Assembly (NCBI GenBank): GCA_016125495.1
Contig: WGLQ01000019.1
Span: forward strand, 83,827-147,826
DNA: 64,000 nt
DNA from: Hyphomicrobiales bacterium
GTDB lineage: Bacteria > Pseudomonadota > Alphaproteobacteria > Rhizobiales > RI-29
Direction: 5' to 3'
Made by a program: the position numbers and the translations under genes. The notes below the pieces were generated by a model that saw only the letters and a list, made by a program, of their open reading frames with translations, was not told the DNA's origin and ran no database searches. Within the stretch, counting starts at the first letter, position 1. Every line of letters begins with the position of its first letter. Positions 26,621 through 35,224 of the stretch are shown piece by piece.

Positions 26621-28021
26621 GTGTCGGAGAGGGCCGGCGGAGAGGTCGTCGCGCCGGAACGGGGTGCGGAGCGGCATATCGCGGCGGGGCCGAGCCACGG
26701 CCAAGTGCTGCGGGTCGCCGTTCCGATCGTCATTGCCAACGCCACCACGGCGCTGCTCGGCATCGTCGACACCGCCATCGTCGGACAATTGGGACCCGCG
26801 CACCTCATCGGCGGCGTCGCGTTCGGGGCGCTCATCCTCGAATTCCTCTTCTGGGGTTTCGGCTTCCTCAGGATGGGGACGACCGGCCTCACGGCGCAGG
26901 CGGACGGTGCCGGGGACGCGGGCGAGGTGCGTTCCGTGCTGGCACGCGCGGTGGTGATCGGGGTCTGCTTCGGCGCCATGCTCTCGCTCCTGCAGCTGCC
27001 GATCCGCTGGACGGCACTCGCCATTCTACCGGGTTCGCAGGCCGTGGAGGCGGCAGCCGCCACGTATTTCGACATTCGGATCTGGTTCGCGCCCGTCACG
27101 CTCGCCAACTTCGCCGTGCTCGGGTGGCTCATCGGGCTCGGGCGCAGCGATCTCGCCCTGTTGCGACAACTGGTGATGAACGCGGCCAACATCGCCATCA
27201 GTGTTTATCTGGTGGTCGGGCTCGGTTGGGGCATCGCGGGTGTCGCCATCGGCACCGTGCTCGCCGAAGTGCTCGCCCTCCTCGTCGGGCTCGGGTTCGC
27301 CGGGCGGATCATCGGTCGGGACGGCGCCGACTGGTCGCTGGCGCGCCTTTTCGATCGCCGCGCCGTGGTCAAGCTGGCCGGCGTCAGCTCCGACATCATG
27401 GTGCGCACGGTGCTCGTGGTCTTCGCGTTCAATTTCTTCACAGCGCAGAGTGCGCGCGGCGGCGATGTCACTCTCGCGGCGAATGCCGTGCTCATGCATT
27501 TCGCGTCGATCGCCAACGCGTTGCTCGACGGATTCGCCTTTGCCGCCGAGCGCTTCGTCGGCCATGAGATCGGCGGTGGCCGGCGCGATGGGCTGGCCCG
27601 GGCGATCCGCCGGACGGCGTTCTGGTCGGTGGCGATGGGGGCGGCGATGAGCGCCCTTTTCCTCGCCTTCGGCGGGCTCGTGGTGGATCTGCTGACGGTC
27701 AGCCCCGACGTGCGCGTTCAGGCGCGGGCTTTTCTCTTCTGGGCCGCCATGGTGCCGCTGATCGGGGCAGCGGCCATCCATCTCGATGGCGTCTTCATCG
27801 GTGCGACGCGGACGCGCGACATGCGCAACATGATGGCGGTGAGCGTTGCCATTTTCCTTGCCGCCTGGGCGATCCTCGTGCCGCTGCTCGGCAACCATGG
27901 CCTCTGGGCTTCGCTCTGGGTGTTTTTCCTTGCGCGGGCGATCAGCCTCTGGAGCCGGCTGGGCTCGCTCGAGATCGGGATCGGGGCGCGGCTCGGCAGC
28001 GGCGGCCCGAACGAAGGGTAG
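26621..28021 (+). CDS. MATE family efflux transporter (DinF-like)
   Basis: 466 aa from a GTG at 26621; a GTG at about 26594, overlapping the upstream gene, is possible. About twelve transmembrane helices are visible. MATE features include IVIANATTALLGIVDTAIVG in helix 1 and the pseudo-repeat FDRRAVVKLAGVSSDIMVRT in the second half, with the DGFAFAAERFVGHEIG motif typical of the DinF branch. Exports cationic organic compounds in exchange for Na+ or H+; the substrate is not predictable. Confidence 0.9.
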   Translation: MSERAGGEVVAPERGAERHIAAGPSHGQVLRVAVPIVIANATTALLGIVDTAIVGQLGPAHLIGGVAFGALILEFLFWGFGFLRMGTTGLTAQADGAGDAGEVRSVLARAVVIGVCFGAMLSLLQLPIRWTALAILPGSQAVEAAAATYFDIRIWFAPVTLANFAVLGWLIGLGRSDLALLRQLVMNAANIAISVYLVVGLGWGIAGVAIGTVLAEVLALLVGLGFAGRIIGRDGADWSLARLFDRRAVVKLAGVSSDIMVRTVLVVFAFNFFTAQSARGGDVTLAANAVLMHFASIANALLDGFAFAAERFVGHEIGGGRRDGLARAIRRTAFWSVAMGAAMSALFLAFGGLVVDLLTVSPDVRVQARAFLFWAAMVPLIGAAAIHLDGVFIGATRTRDMRNMMAVSVAIFLAAWAILVPLLGNHGLWASLWVFFLARAISLWSRLGSLEIGIGARLGSGGPNEG

Positions 28022-28080
28022 GGGGCGCCATGGGCGGTCACGCGCGGCGGACCTGGCCGGATGTCGTTCTCCGGGAGCGT

Positions 28081-28117
28081 CGCAGGGCCGCAACCGTTCG
28101 AAGGTCCTGGCCCTGCG
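28081..28117. terminator. inverted repeat between convergent MATE and cytochrome b561 genes
   Basis: CGCAGGGCC and GGCCCTGCG form a 9-bp perfect stem separated by 19 bases, in the 126-base gap between two convergent genes. Likely a shared terminator, though the loop is long and no T run follows. Confidence 0.4.
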
Positions 28118-28147
28118 ATTGCCGGTCTCGGCACGGGTGCCTCGGGA

Positions 28148-28711
28148 TCAGGCGCGCTTGCGACCCGTGATCATGGCCTTCACCAGGTTCTCGCCGTGGC
28201 TGAGACTGGCGTAGAGGACGCCGGCGACGTGGAGCGCCACCAGGGCGAGCAGGCCATTGGCCGCCAGCTCGTGGACTTCCTCGAGCCAGTCCACGCCCGA
28301 GAACTGGTCCAAAGTCATCATCCATCCCGTGCCCGAGACCACGACGAGGCCGAAGAGAAGCGCGACGATCATTGCGGCCCCAGCGGGGTTGTGTTGGAGA
28401 CAACGGGCCTCGCGGCGGCGAAGCATGTCACCGAGGTAGGCAAGTGTCGTCGCCGGGCCGCGAACGAAGGAGGCAAAGCGCGCGTTGCGCGTGCCGACCA
28501 AACCCCAGACGATGCGCACGACCACCAGCCCGGCCACGGCGTAGCCCGCCCATTCATGGGCGGCGTCCCATTCGTCCGCCGTCAACCATGCGACCGTGAA
28601 GGCCGCAACCAAGCTCCAGTGAAAGAGCCGGACGACCGGGTCCCAGACTTGGACCTCCGGCGGTGCCACCGCACCGCCGGTATCGGCCGCCTTCGAGGTC
28701 GAGAGGGCCAT
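28148..28711 (-). CDS. cytochrome b561-type diheme membrane protein
   Basis: 187 aa with four transmembrane segments. Candidate heme-ligand histidines are in RLFHWSL, AHEWAGY, EVHELAANG and ALHVAGV. This is the cytochrome b561 / Ni-Fe hydrogenase b-type layout, which passes electrons across the inner membrane. The start overlaps the stop of the upstream PepSY gene (TGATG). The pair PepSY-cytochrome b561, divergent from a PepSY-two-component unit, suggests a metal- or redox-responsive electron-transfer module. Confidence 0.88.
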   Translation of the reverse strand: MALSTSKAADTGGAVAPPEVQVWDPVVRLFHWSLVAAFTVAWLTADEWDAAHEWAGYAVAGLVVVRIVWGLVGTRNARFASFVRGPATTLAYLGDMLRRREARCLQHNPAGAAMIVALLFGLVVVSGTGWMMTLDQFSGVDWLEEVHELAANGLLALVALHVAGVLYASLSHGENLVKAMITGRKRA

Positions 28712-29004
28712 CAGTCGTCAACCTCGCTGGAAATGATCTCCATCGTGACCGGATGGACGTTGACCTCGCGGCGTGCGCCTTGCCGATCGCGCGCATAGGC
28801 CTCGTAGCAGCCATCGTCGACCTTCACGCGCACGACCGAGTAGCCCTGGGCCTCGAGTGCCGCCTTGACGTCATCGGCCGAGCGCCACTCCGCACGCGAT
28901 GTGCGCGGGCAGTCGTCGTCGTCACTGGCCGCTGCCGGCGCTGCTCCAGCAATGGTCGTGGCGATGGCGATCACTGCGAGCCGAGTGACATATGAGCGTG
29001 TCAT
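28711..29004 (-). CDS. periplasmic PepSY domain protein
   Basis: 97 aa. Signal peptide of about 26 residues (AVIAIATTIAGAAPAAAS), then an acidic DDDDC start and a small PepSY-like domain (DDVKAALEAQGYSVVRVKVDDGCYEAYARD) with two Cys that could pair. The ending VNVHPVTMEIIS is usual in this group. PepSY domains bind or inhibit partners in the periplasm. First gene of a two-gene unit with the cytochrome, divergent from a second PepSY gene. Confidence 0.85.
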   Translation of the reverse strand: MTRSYVTRLAVIAIATTIAGAAPAAASDDDDCPRTSRAEWRSADDVKAALEAQGYSVVRVKVDDGCYEAYARDRQGARREVNVHPVTMEIISSEVDD

Positions 29005-29091
29005 GATATTCTCCCTGTTCCTGACCAGCCGGTGCGGTCCGGCATGGCGGGAGACGTACCAGTCGCCACGTGACAGACCGCTGAGTGGTCC

Positions 29092-29130
29092 TGTCAGCTC
29101 TCAGCAAGGCAGATGTCAGCGATCTGTCAG
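29092..29130. promoter_or_regulatory. TGTCAG direct repeats in divergent PepSY intergenic region
   Basis: TGTCAG occurs at 29092-29097, 29114-29119 and 29125-29130, and the complementary form TGACAG at about 29071. The last two copies start 11 bases apart, the helical spacing expected for an OmpR-family regulator dimer. The repeats lie between the two divergent PepSY units, 50-90 bases before the operon that encodes such a regulator. An autoregulatory operator is inferred. Confidence 0.45.
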
Positions 29131-29179
29131 GCTCGGTCACTTATGGTAGCTGGTCGAACCGCGGCCGAACCTCTCAAAG

Positions 29180-29543
<364 letters not shown>

Positions 29544-29551
<8 letters not shown>

Positions 29552-30230
29552 CGTGCGCATCCTGCTGGTCGAGGACGAGGACGGTATCGCCCGGCGCGTC
29601 GCCAGCGCTCTCGAGGCGGCCGGCTATCTCGTCGAGCGCTCAAGCGACGGGGAAGATGCGTGGTACCGTGGCGAGAATGAAGCCTTCGATGCGGTTGTCC
29701 TCGATCTCGGTTTGCCACACATGGACGGCATACAGGTGCTCAAGCGCTGGCGTGCCGCCGGGCGGGACATGCCGGTGATCGTGTTGACCGCTCGCGGGAC
29801 CTGGATGGAAAGGGTCGAGGGAATCGATGCCGGCGCGGACGACTACCTGCCCAAACCGTTTCGCATGGAGGAGCTGAAGGCTCGGCTGCGCGCGTTGTTG
29901 CGTCGCTCGGTGGGAACCGGCCAGCCGATCCTGACGGCGGGACCCGTAACGCTCGATACGCGCCAGATGACCGTCGCCGTGGACGGCGTGGAAGTGTTGC
30001 TGACAGCTCTCGAGTATCGGCTGCTGAGCTATCTGATGCACCACCGCGGGCGAGTGGCCTCCCAGCTCGAGCTGACCGAGCATGTCTACGGCGAAGATAT
30101 TGAGCGAGACAGCAACGCCCTCGAAGTCCTCGTCGCGCGCCTGCGCAGGAAGCTCGATGCCGATGTCATCAAGACCCGTCGCGGTTACGGCTACATCATT
30201 CCTGAAGGCAGTGTCGCTGGCGATGAATAA
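29544..30230 (+). CDS. OmpR-family response regulator (QseB/PmrA-like)
   Basis: 228 aa from the ATG at 29544, inside the end of the PepSY gene. Receiver domain with acidic pocket VEDEDG, phospho-acceptor Asp54 in VVLDLGLPHMDG, the switch Thr in VLTARG, and Lys in LPKPF. The winged-helix DNA-binding domain spans about residues 125-222 (LTALEYRLLSYLMHHRGRVA, then ALEVLVARLRRKLD). Co-translated with the sensor kinase (8-base overlap). The TGTCAG repeats upstream of the operon are its plausible target. Confidence 0.95.
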
Positions 30231-31599
30231 CCGTCCCGCTGCGCGGTCCCTACGGATGCGCCTCGTTCTGTCGGCCGCGTTCGCCATCCTGGTCGCGCTC
30301 GCATTCGCCGGCTGGGGAGTGAGCTTGCTGTTCGAGCGCCACGTCGAGCGGCGCGTGGTCACGGAACTCGAGATCGATCTGCGCCAGCTGATTTCCGGCC
30401 TCGACGTCGCACCCGACGGTGCCATCTCCCTCGGCCGGACACCGAGTGATCCGCGGTACTCGCAACCCCTGAGTGGGGTTTATTGGCAGGTCAACCGCGA
30501 CGCGATACCGGTCGAGCGGTCACGTTCCTTGTGGGATGAGCACTTGGCGCTGCCGGACGATCAGTTGGGTCCGGGCGAACGTCATCGTCACGTGGTTCCG
30601 GGGCCCGGCGGTGTCCAGTTGCTGATCGTCGAGCGCCGGATCAGGCTGGAACGTCCGTCACCCTCGGAACTGCGCTTTTCCGTCGCCATGCCGATCACCG
30701 AGATTGCCGACGCGGTCGAGGGCTTTCGTGTCGAGCTGGCGGTTGCGCTACTGCTTCTCGGTGGAATGCTGCTTCTCGGGCTCGCACTTGCCCTGAGCGT
30801 CAGTCTTCTCCCGCTCGAAAGTCTGCGGCGCACGCTCGCGGACTTGCGCGAAGGGCGAATTGCGCGTCTCGACGGTGATTTCCCAGGGGAGGTTCGACCG
30901 CTCGTCGATGATCTCAACGATCTACTGGAGGACCGCGAGCAGGCCGTCGAAAGAGCCCGTTCGCGAGCCGCGGACCTTGCGCACGGGCTCAAGACACCTC
31001 TTGCCGCCGTGGCGATGATTGCCGAGGACCTCGAAGCGGAGGGACGTCACGCCCTCGCCTCGGAACTCGCCAACTACACGCGTGGCATGCATGGGCACGT
31101 CGAGCGCCAATTGCTTCAGGTCCGCGCGCAACACCGGCAGGTCAAGATGCCGGTCGCGCCTGTCGTCACCCGTCTCCTCGGTGGCATGCGACGCCTCCCG
31201 CGCGGCGAACAGCTCTCTTGGGAGTGCCGATTGACTCCGGACTTTTCGCTCCCGCTCGACGAAGACGTTGTGGGTGAAATACTCGGCAACCTCCTCGACA
31301 ACGCGCGCAAGTGGGCGAGGTCCAGGGTCCTCGTCGCTGGGAGACGCGAAGGTGCGGCTCTCATCCTCGAGGTCGAGGACGACGGTGTCGGCATTCTGGA
31401 AGAGGCACGGCAACAGGCACTCGGGCGTGGTCATCGCCTCGACGAAACGCAGCCCGGCACCGGTCTCGGACTCGCCATCGTCTCGGATCTCGTGGACTCG
31501 GCAGGCGGTACATTCGAACTTCGCAGGGGTGAGATGGGAGGCCTTCTCGCCCACCTCCGGTTCGCGGCGCCCGATGCCGCGATGAGACCCGCCCACTGA
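30223..31599 (+). CDS. sensor histidine kinase
   Basis: 458 aa. Transmembrane helix at about 17-37, a periplasmic domain of about 130 residues, a second helix (about 172-195), a HAMP-like linker, then the H-box with His254 in DLAHGLKTPLAAV. The ATPase has the N box EILGNLLDNARKWA, the G1 box EDDGVGI and the G2 box PGTGLGLAIV. QseC/PhoQ-like layout. The overlap with the regulator and the PepSY protein just upstream suggest that the periplasmic PepSY protein modulates or reports the signal. Confidence 0.93.
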   Translation: MNNRPAARSLRMRLVLSAAFAILVALAFAGWGVSLLFERHVERRVVTELEIDLRQLISGLDVAPDGAISLGRTPSDPRYSQPLSGVYWQVNRDAIPVERSRSLWDEHLALPDDQLGPGERHRHVVPGPGGVQLLIVERRIRLERPSPSELRFSVAMPITEIADAVEGFRVELAVALLLLGGMLLLGLALALSVSLLPLESLRRTLADLREGRIARLDGDFPGEVRPLVDDLNDLLEDREQAVERARSRAADLAHGLKTPLAAVAMIAEDLEAEGRHALASELANYTRGMHGHVERQLLQVRAQHRQVKMPVAPVVTRLLGGMRRLPRGEQLSWECRLTPDFSLPLDEDVVGEILGNLLDNARKWARSRVLVAGRREGAALILEVEDDGVGILEEARQQALGRGHRLDETQPGTGLGLAIVSDLVDSAGGTFELRRGEMGGLLAHLRFAAPDAAMRPAH

Positions 31600-31688
31600 T
31601 TTCGTGAGGCCCGATCCGGCCGCCGCCGTCGGATGATAAGCCTTGCTGCAACGTCACGACCCGCGGCCCGGTCAGTGGCAGGACCCCC

Positions 31689-32777
31689 TCACACCCCCCT
31701 TGCCAGCCAATCTTCCGAGCGGGTGCCGACGAGATCGGCGATCGAACGCGAGCCGGTGCGACGGACGGCGGCGGCGAGGTGGCGCAGAATGTCGGTGACC
31801 AGCGCGGGGCCGCGATAGACGAGCCCCGTATAGAGCTGGAGCAGCGATGCGCCGGCCTCGATCTTGGCGAGCGCGCGTTCGGGTGTGTCGATGCCGCCGA
31901 CGCCGATCAAGGGAATGCTGCCATCGGTCATGCGGTGGATGCGCGCGAGCATCGCGGTCGAGAGTTCGAAGAGCGGTCGGCCAGAGAGGCCCCCGGCTTC
32001 GACCGCATGGAGCGAGCGCAGGCCATCGCGGCGCAGCGTGGTGTTGGAAACGCAGATGGCGGCAACGCCGTGGTCCACCAACCGCTCGACGACGGCCGGC
32101 AGATCCTCTGGTGCGATGTCCGGCGCCAGCTTGACGACGATCGGGCGAAGCGGCCCGCCCTGGCCGGCGAGGCGGGAGCGCTCCTCGAGGAGGCGAGAGA
32201 GCAATTCGTCGAGAGCCGCCGGGGCCTGGAGATCGCGTAGACCCGGCGTATTCGGCGACGAGATGTTGACCATGAAATAGGAGGCGTGGGCGTTGAAGAC
32301 GCGCAGCCCCGCCAGATAGTCGGCGGTGCGGTCGGTACTCGTTCGGTTGGCGCCGATGTTGACGCCGACGACGCCGGTCGCGCGATGGCGACCGGCGAGG
32401 TTGGCCAGGGTGGTCGAATGGCCGGAGCTGTTGAAGCCCAGCCGGTTGATCAGGGCCTCGTCCTCGAGCAGGCGAAAGACCCGCGGGCGCGGGTTTCCGC
32501 CTTGCGGCTGGGGCGTCACCGTGCCGACTTCCGTGAAGCCGAATCCCATGGCGAGGAGGGCGTCCGGGACGCGGGCGTCCTTGTCGTAGCCGGCCGCCAT
32601 GCCGAGCGGATTCGGAAACTCGAGGCCGAACAGGGTTTGGCCGAGCCCGGTGTGACCGGTGGCGGAGGCCCGCGGGTGGAAGCCCCGTTCGAGCGCGCGC
32701 AGGCTGCGCTCGTGGGCGACCTCGGGGTCCATGCGGAACAGCCCCGCGCGGATCAGCGGATAGGCGAGACGCATCAT
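31689..32777 (-). CDS. pyrD: dihydroorotate dehydrogenase (quinone), class 2
   Basis: 362 aa. Membrane-associated FMN enzyme that oxidises dihydroorotate with quinone in pyrimidine synthesis. The class 2 N-terminal helix (MMRLAYPLIRAGLFRMDPE) is present, as are NPLGMAAGYDKDA, NRLGFNSSG, VNISSPNTPGLRDLQ and GVGGIDTPERALAKIEAGASLLQLYTG. The ATG at 32777 overlaps the DUF952 stop (ATGA). Its downstream neighbour is the convergent histidine kinase gene. Confidence 0.97.
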   Translation of the reverse strand: MMRLAYPLIRAGLFRMDPEVAHERSLRALERGFHPRASATGHTGLGQTLFGLEFPNPLGMAAGYDKDARVPDALLAMGFGFTEVGTVTPQPQGGNPRPRVFRLLEDEALINRLGFNSSGHSTTLANLAGRHRATGVVGVNIGANRTSTDRTADYLAGLRVFNAHASYFMVNISSPNTPGLRDLQAPAALDELLSRLLEERSRLAGQGGPLRPIVVKLAPDIAPEDLPAVVERLVDHGVAAICVSNTTLRRDGLRSLHAVEAGGLSGRPLFELSTAMLARIHRMTDGSIPLIGVGGIDTPERALAKIEAGASLLQLYTGLVYRGPALVTDILRHLAAAVRRTGSRSIADLVGTRSEDWLARGV

Positions 32778-33148
32778 TGCGGGATCACTCCCTCGAGCGG
32801 GAAGATGCGGTCTGCGCCGCCGCCGTCGGCGGGTTCCCTGCGCACGAGCCAGTGTGCGTCGACGTCGGCGCGTGTCAGGGCGCGGTAGAGGTGCGGAAAG
32901 AGCTCGCCCCGGCGCGACGGCTCCCAGCGAAGTCCGGCGGACTCGGGAGCGAGGGCGAGGCGCACGATCACGACCTCGGCCGCGGCCCCGAAGTGCCGCT
33001 CCAGGGTGCCGGCGAGCTGGGGGCGCGTCGAGAGGTGCACGAAGCCGTCGGCAAGGTCGTCCGTGGAGCCGGAAAACCGCCCGGAACGGCGAAGTTCGAG
33101 CCACTCATCGGGGAGCAGGACCTTGTAGACAGAAGCGATTTCCGTCAC
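32774..33148 (-). CDS. DUF952 domain protein
   Basis: 124 aa from a GTG at 33148 with AAGGGG eight bases upstream. Contains SVYKVLLPDEWLELRRSGRF, DGFVHLSTRPQLAGTL and LRWEPSRRGELFPHLYRAL, the DUF952 signature. This is a small ADP-ribosyltransferase-like fold of unknown function. DUF952-pyrD is a recurring pair in Alphaproteobacteria and the two are translationally coupled here. Confidence 0.88.
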   Translation of the reverse strand: MTEIASVYKVLLPDEWLELRRSGRFSGSTDDLADGFVHLSTRPQLAGTLERHFGAAAEVVIVRLALAPESAGLRWEPSRRGELFPHLYRALTRADVDAHWLVRREPADGGGADRIFPLEGVIPQ

Positions 33149-33500
33149 CGCCGCATCCCCTTCACGTTCCACACCGGCCACGGCCGGCTGTCGCGTCAGC
33201 GCATGGCCAAGAGGTTTGCGTGCCGCGCAGCGTGATCGCGTGCATGTTCTGCCACGCACCATGTTGCGGAGGCAACAGCGAGGCTCTACCGTCGACATGA
33301 TGATGATCCGGACCGCGCAAGCCATTACGTGGCTGGCGCGGCGGGAGGCGTCCACGCGGCTTGGCCGCTCGGGGTGAGCGGGGCGCGATCGGTGGTGATG
33401 CCATCGGGCGCGAACGCGGGGGCGTGCGCCAGAATGCAGCCGGGTCGATGTCGAGCAATTTTCCGAGCCGGCGAGCGCTGGCGGCGAGCCAGTCGAAGAC
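33149..33500. other. intergenic region between DUF952 and the DUF262 gene
   Basis: 352 bases. Open frames here on the minus strand are extensions of neighbouring frames without family features. It must hold the divergent promoters of DUF952-pyrD and the DUF262/DUF1524 gene, but I see no convincing -35/-10 pair, repeat or RNA structure. Confidence 0.5.
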
Positions 33501-35216
33501 ATGACCCTCGGTAGCATCTATTCCTCCACTTGCCTCTCGCTCGGACAACTCCTGGCAACGGACCGCCGTTTGCGCATTCCCGTTTACCAGCGCGCCTATG
33601 CGTGGACGTCGCGCCAAGCGGGGCGACTGCTCGACGACATCCTCACCATGATGGAGGAGGGCGAGGAGACCGGTGCCGCCGATGCCGGACGTTTTTACTT
33701 CCTCGGTGCCATGGTTCTGCTTGGCAAGAATGAAAGCGGTGCACCCGAGGATGGTGAGACGAGCGGAAAGATCTACGACGTCATCGACGGGCAACAGCGG
33801 CTCGTCTCGCTGACGATCCTCCTGGCGGTGTTGCGCGACCATTGTCTCGAAGCAGGCGACACGGCAGCGGCCGCACTCGCCGATGCCGCCATCAATGCCG
33901 ACGATACCGCCGGAAAGACCTCGCAACCTCGCCTCTCACTGCGCCTCTCGGAAGCGGCATTCTTCGAGAGCACCGTGCAGCGGCCGGGCGCCAGTCTCAC
34001 CGAGCCGGACAGCGCCGTGCCCCTCGGGTCGGCGGCGCAGATCATGGAGAACCTCGCCGGCTTTCGTCACGAGATCGCCAATCTCGACGCGCGAAAGCGG
34101 CGGCGCCTGTTGTCGTTCCTGCTGGAGCGGTGTGTCACGGCGGTCATCGAGACGACCGACATCGAGAACGCCTATCGCATCTACCTCACGCTCAACGACC
34201 GGGGGCTGGTGCTCTCGCGCTCGAGCATCCTGAAGGCCTATCTGCTCGGCGACCTGACCGGAGACGAGCAGGCGCGGCTACACGAGACCTGGGCGGGCTG
34301 GGAGGCTTCGATCGGGGAGCAGCGTCTCGACGAGCTGTTCAGTCACGTCCACAAGATCGCTGGGCGCCGTGGCACGCCGATCACGACGGAGCTCCTGGCC
34401 CTCGGGCGCCAGCGCGGGGCGGCGCGATTGCTCGACGATGAAATCGCGCCCTATGCACGGATTTTCACGCATCTTGCGGCGATCGCGGACGGCTCCTCGA
34501 CACCGGTTTCCGTGGTCGAGCGCTATCTGCACTATCTCTGCTGGCTACGGCATTCGGAATGGATGCCGAGCGCGCTCGTCGCACTGTCGCGGTTCGGGAG
34601 CGAGGGAGAGGAGATCAATGGCTTCATGCGCCAGCTCGACAGGCTGTCGTACGCCATGCTCATCCTCGGCTACGGGAGCGACAAGCGGGTGGTTCGCTAC
34701 CGGGCCGTGCTCGGCGCATTGAAGTCGGGGGACGACAAGGCTCTCGCCGAGGCGCTCAAGATCTCCGGCACCGAGCAGCGCAATATCATCTACAATCTTT
34801 CCAACGACATGCACGCCCGGAACAAGCCGTGCTGCCGGCTGGTGCTGCTCAGGGTCAACGATTGGTTGACCGGCGACGTCACGATGGAGGATCCCGGCAG
34901 CGTGACCGTCGAACACGTCATGCCGCGCAATCCGCGGCGCGACAGCCAGTGGACGAAATCGTATTCCGATCCGAACGAACGCACCCGGCGCGTGCGCTGG
35001 CTCGGCAACCTCGTTCTGGTGCGCAAGGAGCACAACGACGCGGCGCGGAACGCGGAATTTCCCGCCAAGAAGGAGATTTTCTTTCCGAACGGCGCGGCGC
35101 ACCCGTTCGCGCTCACCGACCTGCTGCGCGAGCGCGAGAACTGGGGGCCGGACGACATCGCGGAGCACAACGCGCTCGTGATGGGCATCGTCAAGCAGAT
35201 GTGGGGTCTGACGTAG
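33501..35216 (+). CDS. DUF262/DUF1524 (GmrSD-like) HNH-type nuclease protein
   Basis: 571 aa. N-terminal DUF262 domain (ParB/Srx-like nucleotidase fold) with RIPVYQRAYAW (residues 26-35) and the DGQQR motif (96-100). C-terminal DUF1524, an HNH-related nuclease, with VEHVMPRN (His472, Pro475) and LGNLVLVRKEHNDAARN followed by FPAKKEIFF. Both catalytic cores look intact. The fused order is that of GmrSD type IV restriction enzymes and of the anti-phage protein BrxU. No methyltransferase or other defence gene is adjacent, so it is a standalone, probably modification-dependent, nuclease. It is flanked by pyrD and lysK, both housekeeping. Confidence 0.88.
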   Translation: MTLGSIYSSTCLSLGQLLATDRRLRIPVYQRAYAWTSRQAGRLLDDILTMMEEGEETGAADAGRFYFLGAMVLLGKNESGAPEDGETSGKIYDVIDGQQRLVSLTILLAVLRDHCLEAGDTAAAALADAAINADDTAGKTSQPRLSLRLSEAAFFESTVQRPGASLTEPDSAVPLGSAAQIMENLAGFRHEIANLDARKRRRLLSFLLERCVTAVIETTDIENAYRIYLTLNDRGLVLSRSSILKAYLLGDLTGDEQARLHETWAGWEASIGEQRLDELFSHVHKIAGRRGTPITTELLALGRQRGAARLLDDEIAPYARIFTHLAAIADGSSTPVSVVERYLHYLCWLRHSEWMPSALVALSRFGSEGEEINGFMRQLDRLSYAMLILGYGSDKRVVRYRAVLGALKSGDDKALAEALKISGTEQRNIIYNLSNDMHARNKPCCRLVLLRVNDWLTGDVTMEDPGSVTVEHVMPRNPRRDSQWTKSYSDPNERTRRVRWLGNLVLVRKEHNDAARNAEFPAKKEIFFPNGAAHPFALTDLLRERENWGPDDIAEHNALVMGIVKQMWGLT

Positions 35217-35224
35217 CGTTCGGG

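Noticed and set aside
33162..33926. Minus-strand open frame across the DUF952-DUF262 gap and the 5' end of the DUF262 gene
   Set aside because: It mirrors the conserved DUF262 N-domain and has no coherent domain or ribosome site.
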